Positions 43,503 to 54,747 of a stretch of DNA of 64,000 nucleotides are shown piece by piece. This DNA is from Harmothoe impar (taxonomy: Eukaryota > Annelida > Polychaeta > Phyllodocida > Polynoidae). Each line of letters begins with the position of its first letter. The first letter of the stretch is position 1. Position numbers and translations under genes: made by a program. Below the pieces are notes generated by a model. That model ran no database searches, was not told the origin of the DNA, and saw nothing but the letters and a program-made list of their open reading frames with translations. The DNA lies in contig OX381706.1 in assembly GCA_947462335.1 (NCBI GenBank), positions 14,360,784 to 14,424,783 on the forward strand, written 5' to 3'.

Positions 43503-44656
43503 ATTGACTCAGTCTAGTAGTGGCAGTGCGCCGGTGGTCAATAGGTAAATAGAGGTGGTCAGACGAGTGGTGCAGTGTCGGGTTCAAAATGGCCACAGGA
43601 GTGACCACGGTCCCAGACGTTTTGAAAAAAACATATACTAGACACTGGCTTTGAGATGTATGTGAATAATTTTGCGCTTCTTACAGTCACAAAACCTTTA
43701 TACTCCTCCTATGCCTAGCTGGGGACTGCACTCATTCTGTGAGATGTAGAAAAAGGTCTTGTAGTAGGGCGGGCGCCTCGGTGCGTGTTTACTCGGCGAC
43801 CGTCATACTGCAAGGTTTGTTTTGAACCTTGGCAGTCATGGCAGCCTCAAATATATATATTCTTGCACATCAGGTATTTCCAAACATCCTGACTCTTTTA
43901 CACCCAGGGTCGTGTCCCCCACAGGTGGCACTACACTAAATAGTGGCGTAGGGGCGCCTTTGCAGTCACGCGCAGTATGGTGTTGTCCAAACAATTATTG
44001 GTCTAAATTTGACTGTGCACCATGGTATGTAAAGGCATCAAATTAATCCTTAGAGTGCTTACTATAGTGTTGATTCCAGTGGTATTTAAGATGGGTATTT
44101 GCAAAAATGAATCATGGAAATATTCCAAATCTGTCATTACAGTACTGGGGAAGTTGGGTATGGCACATCAAAAGGCCTGTACAAAGAAATTAAGTCTCTA
44201 TGTACCATTCATCATGTACTCTCACGGGCCTAAATATTTGGGAAAATGTAGATCTATTAGAAATTAGCAGTGGCTAAGCCCAACCGACAGCACGAGTATT
44301 TTGTTTTAGCACATCAAAAGGCCTGTACAAAGAAATTAAATGCACTATGTACCATAGAGGGGCGGGGGGGGCTATTTCATGTACTCTCATGGGCCTAATT
44401 ATTTGGGAAAATGTAGATTTATAAGAAATTAGCAGTGAGTGGCTAAGCCCAAATGACAGCAGGGATATTTTATTCTGGCACATATGCTGTATAGGCCTAT
44501 AGTGCAAAAACATTTAGTGTAGTCAAACAAATGCCTGCCCACATCTCGAGCCGCCTGCATGACGCGACTGGGTGGTTCTGGAAACAAACACCAGGTGGTG
44601 CACGTGTCGGCGGTAGGCACAGCGCTATGTTATATGTTGTGCTTTTTTATTTGTAA

Positions 44657-44951
44657 GGCCAAATTTAAAAAAAGTTTTGTTTCAGGTAACATGGAAAGAA
44701 ACTCTAGGGTCAGTATGTCGTATTTAATTTTTTTTTCAACTCTTCTATTTTTTACTTCCCCTCGAAAATTGACCTAAAAAAGTATGAAAATGTGGAGATT
44801 TTTTTCCAAATTTTTGGAAAACCTAATATTGACCCCCAAAAAAGTATAAAAATATAAATATTTCCTGAAAATTGCATAAAAAAACGTAGGGTCGGCCCTC
44901 TTTAGATAGGGTCGGTCGGGTGACCTGAAACAAACCTTTTTTCTTTTGGCC
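44657..44951. mobile_element. MITE with GGCC-A(n)-TTTGTTTCAGGT termini, copy 2
   Basis: Left GGCCAAATTT...TTTTGTTTCAGGTAAC, right GTGACCTGAAACAAACC then TTTTGGCC. The left flank is TAA and the right flank CAA, consistent with one mutated duplication. The interior has AGGGTCGG words and two AAAAATTT-rich arms. A degraded left half also occurs at 55655-55750. Confidence 0.75.
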
Positions 44952-45372
44952 CAAGCAAACTTTCTTTCTTCTCAGCTGGAAAACAGAGCTTCGAGGGAAC
45001 ACTAATCCGCAGTCCCCCCCTGCTGTTTGGCTGCCAGGCTGGATGCTACCTCTCTGCCTTACACCGAGTGTATATATGCCTGCTCCTGTCCATGGCCTGC
45101 TTTCTCTGCGTACTCCCACTGCATGAATATTGGTATTCAAGCAAAGATTGGACTGCTTAAAGTCACACTTTAATTCCAGTAAATGCCACTTAAAGTGGCC
45201 TTAATGTCATTCTAACATTCCTACCCCTGTGCCTTAAACTGTGCGCATGCCTGCTCCCCTTCTCTCTATCCTCCTCCCTTTCCTCTCTCCTATTTCTATC
45301 TATCCCCTTCCCTTCGTGAACTCAGTATCTTTTGCTTCACACCCCTCTGTAGAGGGATCTGCTGCTACTCTA

Positions 45373-45550
45373 CTAGTTTCAAGTAAAAAAATAGCCATCC
45401 ACAGCTTAAGGGCCAATAGAAAGTAAAATGTCAAGATGGTCTGAAGATTTACAGGGAGCAAAAAGATAGGGGTGAGAGAATCTAGCTATGCTGGATTCTA
45501 CTTTCAGAGGCTATAGTAATGCTGCACTATTTCATTGCTCGAGAAGTCCA
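45373..45550. repeat. Second copy of the 36535 dispersed repeat
   Basis: Shares the CTTAAGGGCCAATAGAAAGT and TCAAGATGGTCTGAAGAT order with 36535-36740. Confidence 0.7.
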
Positions 45551-45594
45551 GCATTGCCAAATTCTGAAAGGGGAGTCCAGATGCTCTCCCTTCA

Positions 45595-45984
45595 CTGCTT
45601 GCCACCTCTGGTCTCCACCTCCCTTCCCTGTCTCTGCCTCCCTTCTTGTCTGTCTCCCTCCCTGTCTCTACTTTGCTGTCTCTCTCCCTCCCTGTGTGTG
45701 TCTCTCTGTCTCCCTCTCCCCCTCCCTGTCTGCCTCCCTCCCTCCCTCCTTTCCTCCTTTCCTCCCTACTCCCTCGTTCCCTTGCTCCCTTGCTCGCTCG
45801 CTTCCTCCATTGCTCACTCCCTCCCTCCCTGTCTTCCTTCCTTCCTTCCTTCCTTCTTTCCTTCCTTCCTTCCTTCCTTCCTTCCTTCCTTCCTTCCTTC
45901 CTTCCTTCCTTCCTTCCTTCCTTCCTTCCTTCCTTCCTTCCTTCCTTCCTTCCCTCCTTCCTTCCCTCCTTCCTTCCCTCCTTC

Positions 45985-46018
<34 letters not shown>

Positions 46019-46170
46019 CCCTTCCCTCCCTCCCTCCCTCCCTCCCTCCCTTCCTCCCTCCCTCCCTCCCTCGTTACCCCCTCCCTCCCTCAGTCCCTCC
46101 CTCCCTCCCTCCCTCCCTCCCTCCCTCCCTCCCTCCCTCCCTCCCTCCCTCCTTCTCTCCCTCCCTCCTT
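45595..46170. repeat. Polypyrimidine tract, (TTCC)n, (TTTC)n and (CCCT)n
   Basis: CCTT repeats (45835-45985), TTTC (45985-46018) and CCCT (46020-46155), preceded by mixed CT-rich sequence from 45595. Three overlapping frames of 252-265 codons encode only Leu, Pro, Ser and Phe strings and are artefacts of the repeat. Confidence 0.95.
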
Positions 46171-46497
46171 GCCTCCCCCACCCTCCATTCCTCCTTGCCT
46201 CCCTGCCAGCTGTTTGCCTTTCTCCCTCGATCCTATTACGCTATTTTCCCCTTCCCTGGCGCCCCTCCCCCCTATAATTCGTTAGTTTGCCTCTTTAATA
46301 CCAGCGTCCCAGCCATCATCTTCACAGTATCTCCCTTCCGGCCTCCACCCCAGGAATCTAATCCCTGTTCTGCTATGCCTACCTCCCTATTACCACCCAA
46401 ATCAAACATGCCATAGGTATGCAGAATGCCCCGTGACAAATCAGAGAAAAATAAAAATAATCAAGGACAGATATTGGGGGAATGTGGCTTGATATTA

Positions 46498-46780
46498 GGG
46501 ATGTTAAGTGGTCATTATTTAACAACAGGAGGTGATGGTGGAAAGTCTTAACGCCGACATTCAAGCATGTATCTCTTACGCCCCCTTTTACGCCCCCTCC
46601 AGAGCAGCCCAAATCAACTCATTTTTCAGTAACACATGGGGCAGGGGTCAAAATGTGTCGAACTGCACACCTTACCCCACCCCCTTCCGCCTCCTGAGAA
46701 AAGGTCAACATTTTTTACCCCCCCCCCCAACTGCCCCCATCCACCACATCACCCCCTCTTGATAATAAATGGCCGCTCCC
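46498..46780. mobile_element. GGGAGTG MITE, diverged copy
   Basis: Left GGGATGTTAAGTGGTCATTA then TTTAACAACAGG; right TTGATAATAAATGGCCGCTCCC. Flanking TTA/TGA do not match, so the target duplication has decayed or the left edge is altered. Confidence 0.7.
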
Positions 46781-48252
46781 TGACCGTATATCATACCGGA
46801 AGCTGATACCCGAGACATACCGGAAGTAATTGGACATCCGGGGGATTTAGCAGCGCTGCCTACGGTGGTGTATCTGTGAACAAAATGGTGGGTCGAGGTA
46901 TCAAGATTTATCTTACCATGAGGCATCAGAAAGTACAGTCAAAGGGGCATGGGGGAAAACATGGACATAATTTAGGGCCTGGCACCAGAACAATCACTAT
47001 ATAGTATAGTGGCAATAGCTTCTCAGCTATCCATGGCTAGTCGGGGTATAGCAGAAACTTCAGAGTGTGAACTAGCTCACCTACAGCAGGTTTTCCCCCA
47101 AATTTATACAGGGTTGTAACATTTAACATGAAACCTAGCGTATCATTAGGCCCTGGTTAGTATGCAAGTCAGATCGCCAGTGCGGCTTGTATGATTGGGA
47201 CAAAGGTAGGATGGTACTTATGTGAGGCTTATAGGATTTTCCCAAAATCTAGGTGTGGCTAGTACGCGAGTTAGGTTTACAAATATATGAGAATTTAGGG
47301 TGAGATAGAATTGCCTATAGGTTTAATGAGGCTAGTGCTATAACCCTGATTAAACCAGATGGCACCTGGCTCATGCGAGTGCAAGGACAAACGTTTTGAG
47401 TGAGTCTTTATGAAATCTTACTGAAATCTTATTATGAAAAGATTTGTCAAGGTAAGACAAAATGTGTAGGCTTAAATATGTCTTAAAAAAATCCCGAAAA
47501 ATGTATTTAACTGGGGCCAATTACTAATAAAGGGGAAAAAAGGAAAGAATAAAAGGGGGTTGGGGGGCAGAGCCCCCCATCTATATTAAGATTTCCCAGT
47601 TGTAAGACTTCAATATATAATAAATATATTATAAAATATATCAGTATACCCCTCAAACAGAAAGGAAGGGCAAGAAATGTAGGTGCAAGGAGGTTATTTT
47701 GTATCATCTTGAGCCCTGGAGGCCAAGGCCCCAATGTTTTATCACAGCAGAGGCATTTCTGCCACACCTTATTCACAGCTACTTACAGGTGTGATATGCA
47801 TGCGGGTTCTCTCTGACTGTTTTCAGACCTCCAATATGCAGTACATCATCCTCAAACATCACTGAAATATATATTTATCTTCTACATCTGTAGCTACAAT
47901 AAAAACAGCAATTCTGAAACTGCAATTCCAGAATTGTACAGGTTCTGATTCTGCGTCTGACATATGTATGATAACGTACCTTTATGCTGTAGATAGTACC
48001 TATACATGATATATAATTCTATGCTGGTGCTTTTGATAAGTTGGATAAGCATATTGACTGGAACCTGATATTTTTATGTGTAAGTGCTGCCCTGAGTGCA
48101 TCTTATCTTATATGGGGTGGCTGTTCGCTTGTATCTAGTGACTTGAATCCCACTTCAAAACTGGGAAAGCCATTGAGTTATTTATCCTTGCCATTAGATA
48201 TACCTCCCTTCTTTATAATATAAAAACATCACACCTATTTTCAAACTTCATT
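46781..48252. other. No gene recognised
   Basis: Single-copy-looking sequence. Holds a fragment of the 25385 tandem duplication (47360-47405, GCTCATGCGAGTGCAAGGAC) and GGGGGGCAGAGCCCCCCAT at 47560-47578, a short palindrome shared with the 30523 element. From about 48185 similarity to the segment left of the second lipocalin gene begins. Confidence 0.45.
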
Positions 48253-48258
48253 TTTATT
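48253..48258 (-). promoter_or_regulatory. Poly(A) signal of lipocalin gene 1
   Basis: TTTATT on the plus strand (AATAAA on the transcript) about 100 nt after the stop, in CTTCATTTTTATTTTTCAT. The equivalent AATAAA after gene 2 (54115-54120) is in nearly the same sequence, supporting use. Confidence 0.65.
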
Positions 48259-48358
48259 TTTCATAATTATATATACATGTATATACACACATATCACATT
48301 AAACATATCAAATCATACACAAATAAATACACAATGAATGCCATGAATGCTTATCCTA

Positions 48359-51300
48359 TCACTGGGGCTTGGGGGCATAGATGCAGTCTGTCTCATGGTA
48401 GGTCTTGATGGGCTCGTTGAGGGCGGAGTCAAAGCCGTTCTGGGTGAGATAGGTGAGGACATCGTTCTCGAATTTCTCCCTGAACCTTTCCACGTCGCGG
48501 GTCAGAACAAAGAGACCGAGGCGGTAGGGGTCGGTCACAATGGCGTACTCATACAGGCCTGTCTCTCCGAAGGTTTTTGGGCCCAGTTTGATGATCCAGT
48601 CTGAAAAGGTAATCAGTGGTTTAGAGAAAATGGTGGAGATAGTAGTGAGGGAAAAGGGAGGAATGGTACGAGGTTCTCCCACCAATCACAATTTAAACTG
48701 GCTATAGTCTTCATGATTCACTCCATATATATTTCATAAATGGTAGTGTAAATGTGTCCTCCTATGTGAAAAGGCCTAAACTGAAACATCCCGTACATTC
48801 ATTCATTCAAAATTCTTTGTTTAAACCCAATTACGAGCTCAAACTGAGAACAAATAACTCGATTTTAAGTACAAAGACTCCACGTTTATCCAGATGCTAA
48901 AACTCAAAAATTATATAACTCAAAAATGCACCAATGTCAGGGAGGAATATTCACACATCACGATGACCAATAGCATTGTGCATTGAAGCCCTCAGGGAGT
49001 GGTCTTTTTTTAAACAACAGGGGAGGTTGGTGGATTTTCGTGTGAGTTGGTCTAAATATTAGCCCACCAGGTGAGTTGTAATTAAGCGCGGCCAACCGCT
49101 TTGAGCTATAGTAAAGGGTAAGCTTTGAGGCTAAAAAGAGGTGAAATTTTTTTGGTCCCTCCCTCAAGGGGTCCACATGTTTTTGGCGCACCCCCCAATC
49201 CACCAATCCCCTTAAAGTTAGTACATCCGATGTCTGGGACCAAAAAAATAAATTCCCCTAAAAATGAGTCAGAATGTTCATAAATAACACAATTACTCCA
49301 TTCTTCTTTACTCCCTTAGAATTTGCTCTAATTTGATTTCATTGCTCAAGATATGGTAATCTTAAAATAAAATCGTGCACGATCTTATTCCCCCCATTGA
49401 AAATACACAGTAAAAGACCATGGTTGGACCCCATGGAACCCACTTTTCGAGCTGATACTGGCCATGGATGCAATTATAATGTCCCCCAACCCACAAATAA
49501 TATACTTGTATACTACATGGAAAGTCTTAATGTAGAATTTAAGATTTGGTAAAAATCGGATATACCCACTTTAATGGGTTAAACAATGTAAATGTACTTA
49601 CATGGAGCCATGTGCCACGACCCACCACTGAGGTCAACCTTCAGCTTGCCGGGCTCACTGGTAGTGAACGCATACCCTCTGATGTCCTTCAATTCACCAG
49701 TGGGAATCTTAATTCTGTTAGCGTTGTACACCGTCAGTACAGAGCTGTTGTACACGCCATCTGGAAATTGGAAAAAGTTAAACAAACTTTTCACAATGAT
49801 GATATGGGTAGATTAACCATGAGTCAGTCACATACCCTGAAGTTCAAGTTTCAAGTTTTAAGAATTTATTCACGTAATCATTGCAATCTGTCCATATTTT
49901 ACAATCATTCATGTAAAATGCATACATTATATTAGATATAATATATTATACCTTTATACTATAATTTTCAATAATATCACATTATAATTCACATTATAAA
50001 CTTTGATACATTTTGAAAATAGCCCTCGACACGTCATTAATCCCTTATGACACATTATAATGGTGAATGGGCTGCTGCTTGGTACGGTACACCAATTTTC
50101 GTTAGCCACCTTTATTTTACACATTCATTTGTTATAAAAACATAATTAAATTCTATGTATATATTTTGAGACTTTGTCTTTTTGTACAATATATTAATAT
50201 GCTCCTACAGATACAGATATTTCTGATTACTCCTGTGTGATAAGACTTGTACTAGTGATATATTTGGGTAAAAATACACTTAAACTTTACCATCTTGTAT
50301 CATAGTTGGGCGGATATAGGTTAAAAAGAAAGACAAATACTCATAGAAATTGAAAGACTTTGGTGATTTGTTCAGTTCTGACCAACCTGACATTACCAAC
50401 TAAGGGAATGTTCATTTATTAGTTACAGGGGGGGCGTAAAAATTTCCGACACCTCCCGAGGGGGGGTGTAAAAACTTCTGACCCCTCTTGAGGGGGGGCC
50501 CAAAAATTTAAGCCCCTTTTTATCAAAAAAGCCAGCACGTTACTATAGTTCAGGGGTGGGGCGAAAATTTTTCGCCGCCTTCAGCGAGGGGGGCCCAAAA
50601 ATTGAAGCCCCTTTTTAGCAAAAGAGCCAGCGCCTTACTATAGTTCAAAGGGTGGGGGCGAAAATTTGTCGCCGCCTTCAGCGAGGGGGGCCGCGAAACA
50701 TTCCACGTGCTCTCGAGGGGAGGGGGGAAATTTCGTCCCTCCGCGCGAAATCACACCACTTCCCCCCTGTAAAATAATATATCAACACTCCCTAACGTAG
50801 GTTGGTCGTATAGGAAGCCAGAAAAGACTCACCAGATTAATCACTACATCGACTGAGTTGTTAGCCACGCCCAGAAAATTATGAGGGTCAGCTGGACGCT
50901 AGCTATGTCACAAAAAGGACTCTCATACAAGGGTCAAGTATATTAGTGAGTGTCAGGCATTGCTGAACTCATCCAAAGCGCTTGGGGGTCTGGCCATGCT
51001 GAATCCTCATGCCAGAATCTGGCAAATTCCGCCTCTAAGAGTCCAGCATTGTCTAACACTGGCATGAGGGTCCAGCATGGCATGACTCTCAATCAATTTT
51101 GTGATTGTCTATTATTGAAGGTACAGCATAGCCAGACCCCCCATAACATGACCCTTGACCAATCTAGTATACTACAGCAGTGTGTGACCTTTGTAGGAGG
51201 GTGTTTTTGGCGACATGGACTGATGCTCATGTTTGCCTCAGTGCAGTATTGAATAAGGCCAGAATACCAGTGTAGTTCATACTCACAGTCAGCAGTGACG

Positions 51301-52303
51301 CACACGGCATCCTTCTCAAAGGTATTCATGACAAAAGGGCTGGCATAGGTCTGAAAGGTAGGAAAAACATACCACAATGTAGATTTACACAATTATATAG
51401 TTTGTATATAGAACAAGGAGTCTGGCCCCACAGACAAGCAAATAATAGGTCGAGCGTAAAGTGATGTCAGAGGACTCGATTCACCCTGAATTAAAGAGTG
51501 ATTATGGTTACAGTCGGAAAAGGGCCCCAACATGGTCTAACGGTACCATCCTTTCACCAGTCACTTCCCAGTTTAGCTGATATACACTGGGTTATAGGGG
51601 TATTGCAATGAAATGAATACACTATATTCTGCTCTCTTGAATAAGCGCCTGCCTCATATTAGTGCTGGGTATGTATAATGTTTAATGTTCCTATCTGGGG
51701 TAAAGACCCCCTCAGGTGTGAGGTGGAAGACATAAAAGTATGTATGCGCTGAATACTGCTTGATTTGGATGGGATCCACCCACCTTAAAGCATTAATCAA
51801 AGTAACATGGTCCGATGATTAGAGCTAAAAAAAAAACAATTTTGTAAAGAATGGACCATAATGTTCCCCATGGCTATACTTTATGTGCAACCTACTTTAT
51901 TTAATCTCATCCCCATAGAATTCAGCTGAGAGTTCAACTTATTTTCAAATTATGGCTCAATTCACTTTTGGAATACATGCTATAATCCCCGCTTGAAAAT
52001 ACACTATAGAATACTGTATCTGGGCAGCATAGGACCATGTAATTGGGCTTTTATTGCCAATAGATGACAATGTATTGGGCCCAATCCTTCAAATCAGATA
52101 GTGTACTAACATTTTGAACAGATTCAAGTAAAATTCAAAATATGGAAAAGAATTGAAACTAAAAGTGCAGCACTCACCTGATACCAGCGACCCAGGTACT
52201 TGGCCACGTCTAGCTCTGGGACAGTTTCTGGCACGTCAAGGAGGTCCGTCTGACCCAGAGTCAGGGCCACCAGGCTGCACACCACAGCCAACAACATGGT
52301 CAT
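48359..52303 (-). CDS. Secreted lipocalin, 196 aa, four exons (gene 1 of tandem pair)
   Basis: Exons in transcript order: 52303-52178, 51350-51287, 49760-49602, 48600-48359, all GT-AG, phases 0/1/1, total 591 nt. Lipocalins are extracellular eight-stranded barrels that carry small hydrophobic ligands. Residues 1-17 form a signal peptide ending TLG before QTD. The first lipocalin signature is LDVAKYLGRWYQ (31-42, G38 and W40). The second is YEYAIVTDP (133-141), followed by FVLTR with R151. APYWIIKLGP (115-124) is typical of the ApoD/Blc-type group. The mature protein has two cysteines, C59 and C189, placed for the disulphide that ties the C-terminus to the barrel. ATG 52303 is followed by a second in-frame ATG two codons later; the first is chosen because it completes the signal peptide. 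TATA at 52361-52367. Ligand unknown. Introns 2 and 3 contain MITEs missing from gene 2. Confidence 0.93.
48995..49215. mobile_element. GGGAGTG MITE in lipocalin 1 intron 3, right-truncated
   Basis: GGGAGTGGTCTTTTTTTAAA, CAACAGG, GTTGGTGGATTTTCG and the family's GGTCCCTCCCTCAAGG / AATCCACCAATCCCC words, then the right terminus is lost. Intron 3 of gene 2 has no such element. Confidence 0.75.
49806..50310. mobile_element. GGGTAGATTCACCAT MITE in lipocalin 1 intron 2, itself interrupted
   Basis: Starts GGGTAGATTAACCATGAGTC about 46 bp from exon 3, as in gene 2. At about 49840 it breaks into CAAGTTTCAAGTTTTAAGAA and AT-rich sequence, then resumes near 50210 with TTTCTGATTACTCCTGTG, TGATAAGACTTGTACTAGTG and AAATACACTTAAACTTTACC, which match gene 2. 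The inserted ~370 bp looks like an inverted LINE-type 3' tail but was not assigned. Confidence 0.6.
50404..50792. mobile_element. GGGAGTG MITE in lipocalin 1 intron 2
   Basis: GGGAATGTTCATTTATTAGT...ATATATCAACACTCCC flanked by TAA (50401-50403, 50793-50795). The interior carries a direct repeat with AGCCCCTTTTTA and CGCC(T)TACTATAGTTCA (about 50510-50590 and 50600-50680). Absent from gene 2, where CATCATCAAACAGCC runs straight into TAGGTTGGTCGTATAG. Confidence 0.88.
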
Positions 52304-52360
52304 GTCTCTGTATTCTGTCTGCTGGGATTTTGAAGTAACCTGATGCTCTGTGAGTCCAAC

Positions 52361-52367
52361 TTATATA
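52361..52367 (-). promoter_or_regulatory. TATA box of lipocalin gene 1
   Basis: Transcript-strand CTGTATATAAGTTGG, 58 nt before the ATG, predicting a 5' UTR of about 30 nt. The same box, spacing and flanks recur before gene 2. The family A element ends 9 bp upstream of it. Confidence 0.75.
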
Positions 52368-52376
52368 CAGGGTTAA

Positions 52377-52607
52377 CCCTTTAAGGCTGGCATGTCTTTT
52401 TTTGTCATTATGCACCAATGCAGCCCTGGTGAGTAACTTGCCAGTGCTGCATTGGTACATCATGCTCACCCTTTGGGAGTGTCTCAGCCCTGTAGGGTAG
52501 GCATGGTGCATGAATGCAGCACTGGCAAGTTCCTTGCCAGGGCTGCATAAATGCATCATGACAACCAAGGGCATGATGCATTAAGGCATCACGCCATCCT
52601 TAAAGGG
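52377..52607. repeat. Family A repeat abutting the lipocalin 1 promoter
   Basis: Starts CCCTTTAAGGCTGGCATG after TTAA (52373-52376); ends GCCATCCTTAAAGGG, followed by TAAA, a decayed TTAA. Two hairpin cores: GCAGCCCTGGTGAGTAACTTG and GCAGCACTGGCAAGTTCCTTG. The orthologous insertion precedes gene 2, so it predates the gene duplication. Confidence 0.82.
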
Positions 52608-53411
52608 TAAACACGAGGCTGATAACGTGCATGTTATATAAACCCACAAGAACACTTCAACACATGCTGCCTGAAGAAATGTTCCCAGGTGCTGACCTAG
52701 TAATTTGACAAGGAGAATTGTTTCCCAGTAGGACCACAACTACCCTGCTATCACTTAGGTCGCGGTTAATGGACAATGTTCTCAGCCGATCTTATATCTA
52801 GGTCATTCTAGGCACCAGAGAGGACAGTAGTCTCTGTTTGTGCACTATTTACTCTCTCTAAACATAGTGCTGGTTACCTATAATTATTATCTGACAAATC
52901 AGGGGCTCTGCCCCTGAACCCCCTAATTTTTATGTATTGAACCTCCAGCTCTGAATTAACCAGAGACTACTTTTGTGAGGCTGTATCTCAGATGACCCAG
53001 ATCTAATTGACCTACTTCGGCTGAGGACATTGGTATTGAGCGTTGACTTACTATAGTAGCTGGACTTAATTATACATCAAACTTCCCACCCTGTGCTCCC
53101 ATTGGTTACTCATGTGGTCAGCTGATCTCACTGTGGTCAGGCTCTGACCCATTCATACTGACACTGGTTGCCTTAAACTTTGAATGCATTAAGGATTTCA
53201 CTTCTATGTAATATAATTATACTTTAGACTCTTGTAGCTTCTTCTGCATCAATACCTATAACCCTAAATCTCTTATACCATATACCTTTAGTACCAAGAA
53301 TCTAACTGTTTGCAGAGATCCGTATCAGGCTACATGGGTTTGTGGCCATTGATTAACTTCTATCCTCTGTCACGGAGTGGTCATGTTTTAGCCTAAGAGT
53401 GGTCAGACAGT

Positions 53412-53682
53412 GGTAACCCTAGTCTCCAGAGCAAATGCAGGCAAATCCCTACGTGCTGCTTCGCGTTACTACGGGGAGCCAGCGTCTGCCGCACTCGGTT
53501 GCTACGTTGGCCGTCATTGGCGACGGTGGGACGTACGGGCGCTGCCATTGGTCAGTGCCCCCCAGACGTATAAAATCGTACTTGTGGGAAATTACTGTGC
53601 GGCAGACTGTGGCTCCCAGCAGTGACGCGCAGCACAGCGAATGGATTTGCTATAGTGTTTGCTCCGGAGACTAGTGGTAACC
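53412..53682. mobile_element. 271-bp MITE with GGTAACC(C)TAGTCTCC ends
   Basis: Left GGTAACCCTAGTCTCCAGAG and CAAA; right TTTGCTCCGGAGACTAGTGG and TAACC, its inverted counterpart. The interior is CpG-rich (TTCGCGTTACTACG, GGCGACGGTGGGACGTACGG) in contrast to its surroundings. Two overlapping plus-strand frames are not considered genes. Confidence 0.7.
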
Positions 53683-54114
53683 CCGGAACAGCTGTTGCAT
53701 TTACCGCGCCATCTAGTGTTTGAGGATAACCGCTCCCTTACTGTGTACACATGTTCCTTGAGTAGTTTTGTTTCAACTGAGTCTGGAGTAGTTCATCTCT
53801 CAACATAGATTTCAGGATTTGTATATCTCAGTTTGTACCCACCCTCATACATAATTATCATCTTTAATCAAAATGGAATATTAACATATGAAATAGCAAC
53901 AAATAATAATACTTTTAAATAGTCAGTCTTTATACATGGGCGTCATAGGAGTCCCCATGACAAATTTAGACACACTTGTCTCTCAGGTTGCTGTTCCAGA
54001 TGGAGAACCTTCTCAATATGAATAATACAGTAAGGGCCATTTGCTCCTTGTCATTAGACATATTTCTCTTCTTTATGACATAAAAACAACATTACGCTTG
54101 TTTTCGACTTCATT

Positions 54115-54120
54115 TTTATT
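54115..54120 (-). promoter_or_regulatory. Poly(A) signal of lipocalin gene 2
   Basis: TTTATT on the plus strand in GACTTCATTTTTATTTGTCA, about 85 nt after the stop; collinear with 48253-48258. Confidence 0.65.
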
Positions 54121-54202
54121 TGTCATAATTATATATGTATATACACAAATATCAGATAAATATTTAAATAAATACACAATTAATGCCATGACGTGGGTTA
54201 TC

Positions 54203-54671
54203 CTATAGCTTGGGCATGGGAGCGTAAATGCAGTCCTTCTCATGGTAGGTCTTGATTGGCTCATTGAGGACGGAGTCGAAGCCGTTCTGGTTGAGATAGG
54301 TGAGGACATCCTTCTCAAACTTCTCCCTGAAAATTGCCACATCACGAGTCAGAACGAACAGAGCGACACGGTCTGGGCCAGTCACAATGGCATACTCGTA
54401 CAGGCCTTTCTCTCCGAAGGTTTTTGGGCCCAGTTTGACGATCCAGTCTGAAAATGTGGTTAGTGGTTTAAAAATGGTGGAGACAGTAGTGGTGGAAGGG
54501 GGGGGGGCAAGGCCCTCCCACCAATCACAATTCAAGCTGTGATGCCAAATCTTCTACTAACTATAATTATACATGTGTATACATATAAAAATATACATGT
54601 GTATACATATATGAATATAGATGTACATATATATATATATACATATAGATAGGTGGATAGATAGATAGATG

Positions 54672-54747
<76 letters not shown>

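Larger units (their letters stand above)
37991..43810 (-). mobile_element. CR1/jockey-type LINE with NADAR-containing ORF1
   Basis: Transcribed leftwards. Order in the element: GC-rich 5' leader (about 43503-43810, outer edge not determined), ORF1 (43502-41769), a 636-bp inter-ORF gap, ORF2 (41132-38307), then a roughly 315-bp 3' UTR ending in CCCAATAAAAACC and an A-rich tail at about 37991. No target duplication was found. A truncated relative of the 3' UTR lies at 20505-20600. ORF2 is fully open and ORF1 carries two stops, so this looks like a fairly young copy. Confidence 0.88.

Noticed and set aside
45488..46416. Three overlapping open frames of 252-265 codons rich in Leu, Pro and Ser
   Set aside because: They are different reading frames of one TTCC/CCCT simple repeat and have no complex sequence.
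48347..48604. Plus-strand frames opposite lipocalin exons (also 54242-54451 and 55091-55315)
   Set aside because: They are antisense shadows of exons whose minus-strand reading has lipocalin motifs and splice sites.
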